From contig JAKPPT010000092.1 in assembly GCA_029547205.1 (NCBI GenBank), positions 88,626-130,411 of the forward strand: a stretch of DNA of 41,786 nucleotides, written 5' to 3'. Made by a program: the position numbers and the translations under genes. This DNA is from Spirochaetota bacterium (GTDB lineage: Bacteria; Spirochaetota; Spirochaetia; Treponematales; UBA12059). The notes below the pieces were generated by a model. The model worked only from the letters and a program-made list of their open reading frames with translations. It was not told the DNA's origin and did no database searches. Shown here in pieces: positions 25,879 through 34,190 of the stretch; the stretch's first letter is position 1; every line of letters begins with the position of its first letter.

Positions 25879-27065
25879 ATTTTTTTCTCCAGAAGATCGT
25901 ATACCGTTTTTTCATCCGGCAAGGGTAAGGTGTTTTTCATTTTTGGATCATCAAACGAACGCGCAAAAAGTTTTTCGATTTCGTTTCGTGTTATCGTAAT
26001 ATTCATATCCTTAAACGTAAAAGGAAGATTCATCTTTTTCTTTGTTCGTACTATTGTGTCATAGAGCATGGCAAGTGCGCTTTCTCCTTTCGTAACAGGG
26101 AAGATATACTCTGCAAGCGCAATGAGCCGTTCTTTTACTGCTTCATACTGTGATACAAACATAAAACAATCTTCGAGCGTGAACGCACATGCCTTGCCGT
26201 GCGGCACGTGCCATTCTTCACCAAGTATAAATGATATTGCATGTCCCATAGCCGTACCGGTAATACTAAATGCCATGCCAGCCATACATGCTGCTTCTGT
26301 CATGCTAAGCGCACGGTCATACAAAGCTGAAGAATCAAGGTTTATGGTGCCGGTCAATGCATCATAGAGTGGTTCAAAGTTTTCCAGAACTGCACGTGCC
26401 GCACGTGCTGATGCTCTTAGTGTTGCAGGTGTCGCATTTTTATTCCAGACAGATTCAAGCGCATGAGAAAGCGCATCAAATCCTGTTGCTGCACAGAGCG
26501 CTGGCGGCATTCCTGCAGTGAGCTCTCCTATAAGTACTGCTGTATCAGCAAAGAGCGGTGGTGAGCCAACAGTATGCTTTCGATTTCCTGTATCCCTATA
26601 AACACCCACTCTGGTTACTTCAGAACCTGTCCCTGCTGTTGTTGGTATCAACACGAGCGGAAATTTTCGTGCACTTGCTGAACTGCCAGCCTTCCCGGAA
26701 AAAAACTCATCAGGATTAAGCGTATTGCCGTAGAGCATTGATACAGCTTTAGCACTATCGAGCACGCTGCCACCACCAATACCAATGAATATATCGGGAT
26801 TTCCGCACTCTGGCAGCATGCTGATGATATCTTCTGTTAAAGGATCCGGCTGCACTCTCGTTAATACAGTAAGTTCATATTTACTGCGCAATTTTTCTAT
26901 CAGTTTTTCACGTGCAGGAACCTGGTATGGATCACTTATTACACATATTCGTTCTACAGGTTTTTTTGCAGTAAACAATAAAACATCATTCAGTGTATCC
27001 ATATCAATGGTTTTCATAGAAACCACACGAACTGGCGACATGAGATTTTGTACAGAGAGATCCAT
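25872..27065 (-). CDS. Iron-type (group III) alcohol dehydrogenase, candidate sulfoacetaldehyde reductase
   Basis: 397 residues, normal for the family. The nucleotide-binding GGGSVLDSAKA and IPTTAGTGSEVT are in the N-terminal half. The metal site is formed by Asp in GFDALSHALE and His residues in GTAMGHAIS and HVPHGKACAF. Such enzymes reduce aldehydes with NADH. Sulfoacetaldehyde reductases of isethionate-producing anaerobes belong to this family. Placement between an RpiB-type isomerase and a TauE-type exporter supports that role, but other aldehydes (lactaldehyde, glycolaldehyde) are possible. The next gene starts inside its end, indicating tight coupling. Confidence 0.85.
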   Translation of the reverse strand: MDLSVQNLMSPVRVVSMKTIDMDTLNDVLLFTAKKPVERICVISDPYQVPAREKLIEKLRSKYELTVLTRVQPDPLTEDIISMLPECGNPDIFIGIGGGSVLDSAKAVSMLYGNTLNPDEFFSGKAGSSASARKFPLVLIPTTAGTGSEVTRVGVYRDTGNRKHTVGSPPLFADTAVLIGELTAGMPPALCAATGFDALSHALESVWNKNATPATLRASARAARAVLENFEPLYDALTGTINLDSSALYDRALSMTEAACMAGMAFSITGTAMGHAISFILGEEWHVPHGKACAFTLEDCFMFVSQYEAVKERLIALAEYIFPVTKGESALAMLYDTIVRTKKKMNLPFTFKDMNITITRNEIEKLFARSFDDPKMKNTLPLPDEKTVYDLLEKKIC

Positions 27066-27102
27066 ACCGTTTCCCCTTTCTTCAATCTAAAAACAGCATC
27101 GC

Positions 27103-27576
27103 TTATTTAAAATTTTTCTCTTCGAGAGCAACGACCTGGTTAAACGCATTTGTGAGGAATTCCTTCTTAAATTCCATCTTTTGTGTAAATGACATTGCAA
27201 GCCAGGCGTCGACTATTTCTTTTGCAAGGAAAGGAGCTGTCACCCAACCTCCCATGGTGATGACATTGGCATTGTTAATAATTTTTGCACGTTCTCCAGA
27301 AAAAATATCGGTCACTACACATGCATAAATTCCTTTGTGCTTATTGGCAACAATAGCCATTCCCTGACCCGTTCCGCAGATAAGAATACCCTTTTCTGCT
27401 TTTCCTTCCTGAATTGCACGAGCAACAAGTGGTGCCTGCTCAAAATATGGCTTTGGCTGATCCTCTGACGGTATACCAAAATCCAGTACTTCAATACCCG
27501 GTTTTGATTGAAGATGTGCAACGAGTTCCTTTTTAAGTGGAAATCCTGATAAATCTGATGCTATTGCTATTTTCAT
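27103..27576 (-). CDS. RpiB/LacA/LacB-family sugar isomerase
   Basis: 157 residues from the ATG at 27576, set by AAGGAG 8 nt upstream. Motifs include the N-terminal IAIASDLSGFPLKKELV and the anion-hole segment GILICGTGQGMAIVANKHKG with the Cys expected to act as base. The fold isomerises phosphorylated C4-C6 sugars. Ribose-5-phosphate and galactose-6-phosphate are the usual substrates, and in the sulfo-transketolase pathway a relative isomerises 4-sulfoerythrose to sulfoerythrulose. The usual DCA[AG]HAGF-like N-terminal site is replaced by SDLSGF, hinting at a different substrate. It lies between transketolase and dehydrogenase genes. Confidence 0.87.
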   Translation of the reverse strand: MKIAIASDLSGFPLKKELVAHLQSKPGIEVLDFGIPSEDQPKPYFEQAPLVARAIQEGKAEKGILICGTGQGMAIVANKHKGIYACVVTDIFSGERAKIINNANVITMGGWVTAPFLAKEIVDAWLAMSFTQKMEFKKEFLTNAFNQVVALEEKNFK

Positions 27577-27659
27577 AGTATATGCTCCTTTTATGCTCTT
27601 TGTTGCATAAATAGGCAATTCTTAACAGATTGCCTATTTTGTTCAAGTTACTATACTGG

Positions 27660-28595
27660 TTATTTTTTAAGAACTTCTCGTATTCGCTGTACAATATCCT
27701 CGCCACGTAGCTTAAAGCGCTCGAGAAGATATGCCTCTGTCCCAACTTCACCAAACTCATCGTTGATACCGACACGCACCAACCGGGGGCCACCCTGTTC
27801 TGCAATTATTTCTGCAACAGCAGAACCAAGTGCTCCGTTGATCTGGTGGTTCTCTGCTGTCACGACAAGCTTTTTCCCCTGCATCGCCAAAGCAATAGTT
27901 TCGCGGTCAAATGGCTTGAGCGACAACGCATCAACTACTGCAGCATCAATTCCAAATTCTGCGAGCATTGCATGTGCTCGCAGGCTTTCGCGAACCATAA
28001 GACCGCCCAGCGCTACAATACAAATATCGTTTCCGTTTTTAAGCAGCTTTGCTTTGCCGATTTCAAATTGCTCCGATGCATCATAAATTGGTTCAAGTGC
28101 TTTGCGGTGCAATCTGAGATATGCACTGTTTTTTCTTTCTGCAAGTTTTTTAACAAGCGCTTTTAAGGAAACCGGATCCGAAGGCTCAACAATATCAATC
28201 TGCGGTACAGCACGCATGATAGCAAGGTCTTCAAACGGCATGTGCGTTCCGCCATTAAATGCAGCAGATACACCAGGGTCTGTCCCCACCAATTTTACGT
28301 TGAGTTTTGCATAGGCACAGGAAATAAAAAACTGATCGAGCGCTCTTCGTGCTGCGAAACAACCAAAGGTTGCTGCAAACGGTATTTTCCCTTCTGCAGA
28401 TAATCCTCCTGCAACGCTCAGCATGTTTGATTCTGCTACGCCAACATTGATAGCACGATCGGGAAATTTTTCTTTGAATACACCGGTACCGGTAGCCTTC
28501 ATGAGATCAGCCTCAAGAATGACGATATCTGGATTTTTTTCAGCAAGTTCAATAAGTGTCTCTGCATATACTGCGCGCATTTCTGGTGTTGCCAT
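27660..28595 (-). CDS. Transketolase, C-terminal subunit
   Basis: 311 residues covering the pyrimidine-binding and C-terminal domains of transketolase. Glu in INVGVAESNMLSVAGGLS activates thiamine diphosphate, and GTHMPFEDLAIMRAVP and VVTAENHQINGALGSAVAE are characteristic. It pairs with the upstream subunit; the start codon shares one base with that gene's stop, so a 1:1 complex is likely. Split transketolases are widespread in anaerobes and archaea, but this pair belongs to a catabolic operon rather than a pentose-phosphate locus. In the sulfo-transketolase route such a pair (SqwGH) moves two-carbon units from sulfofructose and then sulfoerythrulose to glyceraldehyde 3-phosphate. Confidence 0.93.
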   Translation of the reverse strand: MATPEMRAVYAETLIELAEKNPDIVILEADLMKATGTGVFKEKFPDRAINVGVAESNMLSVAGGLSAEGKIPFAATFGCFAARRALDQFFISCAYAKLNVKLVGTDPGVSAAFNGGTHMPFEDLAIMRAVPQIDIVEPSDPVSLKALVKKLAERKNSAYLRLHRKALEPIYDASEQFEIGKAKLLKNGNDICIVALGGLMVRESLRAHAMLAEFGIDAAVVDALSLKPFDRETIALAMQGKKLVVTAENHQINGALGSAVAEIIAEQGGPRLVRVGINDEFGEVGTEAYLLERFKLRGEDIVQRIREVLKK

Positions 28596-29422
28596 CAGCG
28601 TGCCTCCTTTAGTTTTGCAATAGCTTCTGCTGCTTTTGCAGCATCAAATGTCATATTGTGGCTTCCAAGGCTGCCTTCACAAAAACTTGCGCCTTTACCC
28701 TTAATGGTATCAAGAATTATCATGGTAGGTTTTCCGGTATGCTGCTTTGCTTCTGTAATTGCGTTGTCAATTGCTTCCACATCATGACCATTAACACGGA
28801 GCACATGCCAGCCAAAACTTTTCCATTTTCCCTCAATATCCCCCAGATCGTTTATCTCATGCGTCATACCATCTATTTGCATTTTATTGTAATCGGTGAA
28901 TGCAATGAGCGAATCTAATTTCTGTTGGGCGGCGAACATTGCAGCTTCCCAGACCTGTCCCTCATTCGATTCTCCATCACCGATAATTGCAAAAACTTTT
29001 GCATTATTTTTATTCATACGCAAAGCGAGCGCTATACCAGATGCTGCAGATAGCCCCTGCCCCAATGATCCAGTAGTCATATCAATACCAGGTGTTCGAT
29101 TTCTGTCACAGTGGCTCGGAAGATTAGTTCCACCGCGGTTAAGCGTATATAACATATCTTTGGGGAAAAATCCGCGGTATGCAAGTGTGCTGTACAAAGC
29201 CGGACCAGCATGTCCTTTTGAGAGGACAAGCCTATCCCGTCCGTCCCAGCGTGGCTGCTTTGGATCGTGTCTTAGATGCTTCATATACAGAACAGTGAGC
29301 ACTTCAACAATTGACATTGCACCGCCAATATGTCCCACCCCAAGATTGCCAATTGCGTCGATTGTCAATATTCGTATATCGCACGCAGCATCTTCAAGAT
29401 GCTTTTTTTCTTCTGAAGTCAT
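28595..29422 (-). CDS. Transketolase, N-terminal (thiamine-diphosphate-binding) subunit
   Basis: 275 residues forming the pyrophosphate-binding domain. The motif GDGESNEGQVWEAAMFAAQQ carries the GDG...N signature that holds the magnesium and diphosphate. SKGHAGPALYS near residue 69 and GSLGQGLSAASGIALA are standard transketolase elements. The ATG has AAGGAG 6 nt upstream, and the gene lies 42 bases after the GH31 gene. With the partner subunit it makes a complete enzyme. Chromosomes usually have another transketolase for central metabolism, so a dedicated copy here fits a specialised substrate. Confidence 0.94.
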   Translation of the reverse strand: MTSEEKKHLEDAACDIRILTIDAIGNLGVGHIGGAMSIVEVLTVLYMKHLRHDPKQPRWDGRDRLVLSKGHAGPALYSTLAYRGFFPKDMLYTLNRGGTNLPSHCDRNRTPGIDMTTGSLGQGLSAASGIALALRMNKNNAKVFAIIGDGESNEGQVWEAAMFAAQQKLDSLIAFTDYNKMQIDGMTHEINDLGDIEGKWKSFGWHVLRVNGHDVEAIDNAITEAKQHTGKPTMIILDTIKGKGASFCEGSLGSHNMTFDAAKAAEAIAKLKEAR

Positions 29423-29464
29423 ACAAACTCCTTCTCGTCTATATCTATATTAAACAATACAGTA

Positions 29465-31474
29465 TTATAATTTACTAACCTGTTCAAACAATGTCCTCCA
29501 CGATGTTCCTTCCCGGAAAAATACCGGTGGATACCCTAGCGGAGCATCAACAACCGCTAAACCGCTCTTATAAACTTTTCCTGTCCATAAGTGTACCCAT
29601 GTGTCATCCGGTAACCAGACACGTTTACGCTTTTTCCCTCTCTGTATCACGGGAGCGACAAGGAGATCTCTCCCATAGAGATATTCATAACCATTCTGCC
29701 AATTTTTGTTTTCAAGTGGATAGTGCATAAAGAGTGGCCGGATATAAGGAAGGCCTGTATGCTGATATTCTTCGCGCAAGGCTATTGCATAGGGCTGTAA
29801 TGCTCTGTAGATTTTAGAACATCGAGCGGTAAATGATGCCAAATCATCATCGAGGTATGGCTGTGCATTCACGCCCGGACGATTGCCTTCATGTGACCGC
29901 ATGACCGGCATGAATATGCCAAGTTCTGTCCATCGTTTGAGTAATTCACGAGAACGCTTCACCCAACCAACGGTTGTGTATCCTCCGATATCAGCATGGA
30001 ATTGACCCACACCGCATAGACCAAGCGAAAGCGCTGCAGGAATGATGCTCGGAAGACCATCATCTTTATACCAGTTTACGAGTTGATCCCCTGCCCAAAA
30101 TGCTGGAGCATAACGCTGACTTTCTGAATAACCAGCCCTGCAAAAAAAGAACACTTCATTGGCTTTTCCAGCTTCCTCGACTGCCTCATAGTTTACTTTT
30201 GCCCAGAGTGCAGGATACCTGTTATGGACAAGTTCTGGTGACTCTCCCGAATACAGCACAGCATCGGTTGGCATATACTCACCAAAATCAGCCATCCATC
30301 CAGATAGTCCAATACCAATCATATATTTTTTAATTATTTCCTTAATCCAGGAAACTGCTCCTGGATTTGTTAAATCCAGGAGCGCAGCCGGAAACGTTGT
30401 TATTGTTACTAAATAATCACTTCCATCTTTCTTTTTAACACAATAGCCCTTTAACGATGCTTCTTTATAAAGACTTCCTTCCAGCGCAAGAAATGTATTG
30501 ATATACCCAAGCACACGGATTCCCTTTTGCTTGAGTTCTGCAATTGTTTTTTCAAGGTGCGGATAGAGCTCATCATTCTGCATCCAGTTCCAGAACAGCT
30601 GAGAACCAAAAGAAGTAACACGTTTTCCTTCCCAATCCTGTATCCACAGTCCAGAAAGCGCTGCTTGAGCCTTTTCAAGTTTTGATAGTTTATCGAGAAC
30701 GCTCTCTGTACCGCCCTGAGCACCTAAAATAAATCCATCAAATACCCAATCAGGGAGTTTTGGCTGAATACCCAGATTTTTTACAACTGCAGAAACCAGC
30801 TCGGTCATCTGTTTTTTTGCAATAATCTTTATTGTACGCGGAACCTGCCAGAATTCCAGGCGTGTAAATTTTTTATGACTAAAATCGAACAGGCTATATG
30901 CATCTGTATCTGCAATCACCGCATAATGTCGCGAAGAGATAAAAACCGGCATGGCATAATAGGTAGTAAATTTATTCCCGCCAGCTCCATGTGCTGCAAT
31001 ATCAGCAGCATATTTCATTGCGTTAAAACCTCTCCCAACACCCTGTTCCTGCACCCATATTGGCACCTTTTTCCCACGAAGGTTAAAATAACTATACTGT
31101 TCCCCGCACCCATACACATATTCATCGGGAAGTGCTTCCAGGTTCACTACAACTCGATTGTATGCCCCATTGGAAACAAAGGATATGACAAGCATATCAT
31201 CAATATCTTCAATAATAAGAGTTCCAAATTGCTTTGATACAAGCTCAATTTTATTTTCATTTTTTTTACTTGCTGACCAGTCTGTAATTGGTTTTATCAT
31301 ACGGTTTTGTTCCTGTATTGTGAACATACCATGTGATATTGAATACCGGGCTGCACCAGTACCAGCTGCAAAAAATGGTTTTTTTCGCGTATTATTTATA
31401 AAGGGTAATCCCTTATACACTATAGAAAATGTGCTCTGCTCACTCCCATCATGTACCAGTACCAGGTTGCTCAT
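29465..31474 (-). CDS. yihQ: GH31 glycosidase of the YihQ (sulfoquinovosidase) type, with Arg-to-Gln change in the sulfonate site
   Basis: 669 residues, cytoplasmic. Similarity to E. coli YihQ as I recall it extends along the whole barrel with a constant offset of nine residues: nucleophile D396 (GWMADFGEYMPTD; D405 in YihQ) and acid/base D463 (WAGDQLVNW; D472). Of the five residues that grip the sulfoquinovose sulfonate in YihQ, Q253, Q279, W295 and Y499 match Q262, Q288, W304 and Y508. R301 is replaced by Q292 in the segment TSFGSQLFWNW. The enzyme should cleave an alpha-glycoside; whether the sugar is sulfonated is uncertain. The ATG at 31474 overlaps the upstream gene's TGA and has GGGAG 8 nt before it. 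Confidence 0.85.
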   Translation of the reverse strand: MSNLVLVHDGSEQSTFSIVYKGLPFINNTRKKPFFAAGTGAARYSISHGMFTIQEQNRMIKPITDWSASKKNENKIELVSKQFGTLIIEDIDDMLVISFVSNGAYNRVVVNLEALPDEYVYGCGEQYSYFNLRGKKVPIWVQEQGVGRGFNAMKYAADIAAHGAGGNKFTTYYAMPVFISSRHYAVIADTDAYSLFDFSHKKFTRLEFWQVPRTIKIIAKKQMTELVSAVVKNLGIQPKLPDWVFDGFILGAQGGTESVLDKLSKLEKAQAALSGLWIQDWEGKRVTSFGSQLFWNWMQNDELYPHLEKTIAELKQKGIRVLGYINTFLALEGSLYKEASLKGYCVKKKDGSDYLVTITTFPAALLDLTNPGAVSWIKEIIKKYMIGIGLSGWMADFGEYMPTDAVLYSGESPELVHNRYPALWAKVNYEAVEEAGKANEVFFFCRAGYSESQRYAPAFWAGDQLVNWYKDDGLPSIIPAALSLGLCGVGQFHADIGGYTTVGWVKRSRELLKRWTELGIFMPVMRSHEGNRPGVNAQPYLDDDLASFTARCSKIYRALQPYAIALREEYQHTGLPYIRPLFMHYPLENKNWQNGYEYLYGRDLLVAPVIQRGKKRKRVWLPDDTWVHLWTGKVYKSGLAVVDAPLGYPPVFFREGTSWRTLFEQVSKL

Positions 31475-32787
31475 TCTATAATCTCCCACTTCTTTATTTT
31501 TGCAAGAATTTTGAACGGTTTCATGTAATGTCCATATACCATTGAAGCGTGGTGAGCAATGCCATTATCAATGACTGTTTGCAATACGTCTGCAACTGGC
31601 TTTTTGAAAACAGCTTTAACATATGAACCTTTTAAGAGCTGCTGCATGGGGACAGCTGTGCCTTCCTGTAAAAAGAGCCGCCACTTCCCACGTGCCGCAT
31701 CAAGCCGTGCCACCGAAAAATCACCCGTTCGGAGCACAAAATCTGCAGTGACCCCCTTGCCGCCGGCAAAATAGCTATCCAGCCTGCATTTCGATGTCTT
31801 ATCCCACAGATTGCATGGCGCAACTCCACAGTGCCAGAGCAATGCAGTGTTTTCTTTCAGGTCAACCTGCGAAAAATCAAACAGAAATGGAGTTTCCCCA
31901 CCTACGGCCTGGTGCATGAGCATAGAGATAGCGCCTTCAACATCGCCCTCACATGCTAGTATTCTTCCTTCCGACTGGAGTAATGACATCGCTGCACAGG
32001 GCGATATTCCATAGTCGCGAGCAAATTCCGGCCAGCAGCGTATTGCAAGCGAGTCTGTCCCTGTTCGTGTACAAAACGCATCAATACTGGCAGCAAGGCC
32101 AGCCACCTTATCGAGCTGTGCTTCCGATATATCGCGAACATCAAAGGCTGCTTTGAGCTGTTCCTTTCGTCGTTTTACTTCTTCCAAAGATGCTGGCTCG
32201 TTGTATATTTCTGAAAGCTCATAGTGATCGATTAATATGCCTGTCTGTGCAAAGAGCTGCGGATCAGATACCGTAAGATTAAAGAACCCATGTGCACGGT
32301 ATCCTGCTATACCCAGTCTTGTTTGTTTGAGTCGAGCAATCACGCGAATTGCATCAATCCAATTCTCATCGATTTCGTCTCCAACAATAGCATGATACTC
32401 ATCAACACCCGCTTTGTATAAGTTTGATGCATTTAAGTTTACGCCACACACAGAATTGAGCCGTATTTTCCCACCATCATATGGTAGTTCATTCATTCCC
32501 CAGAGCAGTATTGGAACTCTCACCGCTTTGTAGAGATCAAGTGCCAGGTGTCCAAGATGGAACGTGCCAGAAATACAGACAAGTCCATCTATATTCTCTC
32601 GCGCAAGCATTTCTGCAGCTTTTTTCCCATCTTCAATGCTGATGACGAGATCTGGTACAATTACCCAGGTTACTGCAGGTATCTTTTGTACCTTTTCCTT
32701 TAGCGTTCCATATATCGATTTTGCTGCATTAAAATCAAACGTCTCTCGAGCAAGGCATACAAGACCGAGTTTTACAGGATATTTCAT
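31471..32787 (-). CDS. L-fucose/L-arabinose-isomerase-like protein
   Basis: 438 residues related to the FucI/AraA superfamily. The N-terminal part has Rossmann-like repeats with IDGLVCISGTFHLGHLALDL and VPILLWGMNELPYDG. The C-terminal part has SLLQSEGRILACEGDVEGAISMLMHQAVGG, in which Glu and Asp resemble the metal ligands of the isomerases, and LWHCGVAPCNL with the third ligand His. It is shorter than true FucI (about 590). Aldose-ketose isomerisation of a 6-deoxy or 6-sulfo hexose is plausible. AGGAGGT precedes the ATG at 32787 and a promoter lies at 32815-32843. It is the first catabolic gene after the repressor. Confidence 0.75.
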   Translation of the reverse strand: MKYPVKLGLVCLARETFDFNAAKSIYGTLKEKVQKIPAVTWVIVPDLVISIEDGKKAAEMLARENIDGLVCISGTFHLGHLALDLYKAVRVPILLWGMNELPYDGGKIRLNSVCGVNLNASNLYKAGVDEYHAIVGDEIDENWIDAIRVIARLKQTRLGIAGYRAHGFFNLTVSDPQLFAQTGILIDHYELSEIYNEPASLEEVKRRKEQLKAAFDVRDISEAQLDKVAGLAASIDAFCTRTGTDSLAIRCWPEFARDYGISPCAAMSLLQSEGRILACEGDVEGAISMLMHQAVGGETPFLFDFSQVDLKENTALLWHCGVAPCNLWDKTSKCRLDSYFAGGKGVTADFVLRTGDFSVARLDAARGKWRLFLQEGTAVPMQQLLKGSYVKAVFKKPVADVLQTVIDNGIAHHASMVYGHYMKPFKILAKIKKWEIIE

Positions 32788-32814
32788 GGCACCTCCTATT
32801 ATTTTCACAAAGTA

Positions 32815-32843
32815 AGTAAATACCTATTTTCATGATTAGTCAA
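32815..32843 (-). promoter_or_regulatory. Promoter of the GH31/transketolase operon with candidate operator
   Basis: On the minus strand TTGACT (32838-32843) and TTTACT (32815-32820) are 17 bases apart, with transcription expected near 32808, about 20 nt before the ATG at 32787. The plus-strand word AAGTAAATAC at 32814-32823 covers the -10 element. The same ten bases recur at 34200-34209, inside the palindrome in front of the ROK repressor gene, suggesting a shared repressor site. Confidence 0.6.
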
Positions 32844-32938
32844 GGTGTAATCGTATGATTTACGAGAATTGCTCAACCAACCATGCGTGTTATTGGTTAT
32901 TCCGAAGAGAAAAAGTATATCAGACGATACCTGGTGTA

Positions 32939-34090
32939 TCAGGATAAGAGATGTTCAATTACAAGTTTTGCAGCACCGAGCAGTGCATGTTCAGGATTAT
33001 AGACAGTAGCTTGTAGCGCAAAATCTCCATCATCAAAGATTGATGTACATCCCTCAAGTTTCTTTTGTACTGCATTACAAAGTAGCTCGGAAAATTCTTT
33101 ATTTCCGGTCATCAATAAAAATAAATGCGGATCAAAAAGCCGCCGTATAGATTGCACTGCAGAGGCAAAAACATCGATAAGTTCGTTAAAAAGCTTCGTG
33201 TTTTCCTTAAGCGCTGTTATATCAGCGTAGTACGGTTCAAACAGCCAATCATTACCAGAATGGTTATCGAGCTTACTAATTACTGCTTCCAGACAGCCCT
33301 GTGCACCACAGGAACACCGTTCTGTATTTGAAAAAATTGGAATATGCCCAAACTCAATAGTTTTATTGTTTTTAAATACAAATGGCGTTCGATTTTGAAT
33401 AAATACGCCATTAATACCACGACGTACTATCATAAGAAACAAGGATTCTTGTATTGGATACTGTTCAGCAGCCTGCATACCAAGAACAGCACAGTTGTTA
33501 TGAATAAATGCAGGTATAGAACAAGCTGCTTCAATGTGCTCACAGAGTGGGAAATTATTGATTCCGGTGATTCCAGGGTAGTGCATAATGCTGCGTGATT
33601 CTAAATCAACCTGTCCTGGGGCACCGATACCAACACCCAGTACCTGCTCACTGGCGATACCAGCATCTGCAATGAGCTTTTTTATTGAAGCAATAATAGT
33701 TTCTAATACGTGTTCTACAGTATGTGTTGTAAAATTTTGAGTCAGTACTTGCTTCTGTTCACCCGTTAAATCAAAAAGCCCTGCATAGAGGTGATTCTCC
33801 CAAAAATCAACACCAATCGTAAAAAAAGTATTAGGTCGTATTTGATACAGGACTGGTTTCCGGCCTTTCTTTTTAACAGTTTCAGGTAACTCTTCAGGTT
33901 TACCGCTCATTTCGATATAGTTCAATCGTTCCAGATTATTAAAAATACGAAATACTGTCGGTGCTTTAAGTCCTGTTTTGGTAACAATATCAGACTGCGC
34001 AATGCCTTCAGCACCTGCCATAAGAATCATTCGCAAAACTAACTTCTCGTTATGCTCTCGAATGTCAGAAGATCTAATTGGTGTATACAT
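32939..34090 (-). CDS. ROK-family transcriptional repressor
   Basis: 383 residues. A winged helix at about 1-80 (GIAQSDIVTKTGLKAPTVFRIFNNL) is followed by a ROK sugar-binding domain with VGVGIGAPGQVD, IEFGHIP and the zinc site CSCGAQGCLEA. The usual ATP phosphate loop DxGGT is replaced by GVDFWENHLYAG, so it is a regulator and not a sugar kinase. It heads the minus-strand cluster and probably represses it until a pathway sugar binds. A TTTACA/TACAAT promoter would start transcription within a base or two of the ATG, and no Shine-Dalgarno sequence is seen, so the message may be leaderless. Confidence 0.92.
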   Translation of the reverse strand: MYTPIRSSDIREHNEKLVLRMILMAGAEGIAQSDIVTKTGLKAPTVFRIFNNLERLNYIEMSGKPEELPETVKKKGRKPVLYQIRPNTFFTIGVDFWENHLYAGLFDLTGEQKQVLTQNFTTHTVEHVLETIIASIKKLIADAGIASEQVLGVGIGAPGQVDLESRSIMHYPGITGINNFPLCEHIEAACSIPAFIHNNCAVLGMQAAEQYPIQESLFLMIVRRGINGVFIQNRTPFVFKNNKTIEFGHIPIFSNTERCSCGAQGCLEAVISKLDNHSGNDWLFEPYYADITALKENTKLFNELIDVFASAVQSIRRLFDPHLFLLMTGNKEFSELLCNAVQKKLEGCTSIFDDGDFALQATVYNPEHALLGAAKLVIEHLLS

Positions 34091-34098
34091 AAGTAGTC

Positions 34099-34127
34099 AT
34101 TGTAGGACACTATTTTGTTTTTGTAAA
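34099..34127 (-). promoter_or_regulatory. Promoter of the ROK repressor gene
   Basis: TTTACA (34122-34127) and TACAAT (34099-34104) on the minus strand are 17 bases apart. The expected start, near 34092, almost coincides with the ATG at 34090. Confidence 0.6.
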
Positions 34128-34190
34128 TAATAAAAGCAAAACGCGCAATTTTCGCTATCGAGAAATTTTGTTACGCTAAAATTCCTCGAG

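Noticed and set aside
27103-27576. Ribose-5-phosphate isomerase of the pentose phosphate pathway
   Set aside because: Not excluded, but the N-terminal site departs from the usual pattern and the gene sits in a specialised sugar operon, so only the family is named.
28896-29453. A 185-codon plus-strand frame opposite the transketolase N-terminal subunit
   Set aside because: It is the antisense of a strongly conserved gene. Its length reflects codon bias of the real gene and its translation shows no domain.
32939-34090. ROK gene as a sugar kinase
   Set aside because: It has an N-terminal winged helix and lacks the ATP phosphate motif DxGGT, so a regulator is the better call.
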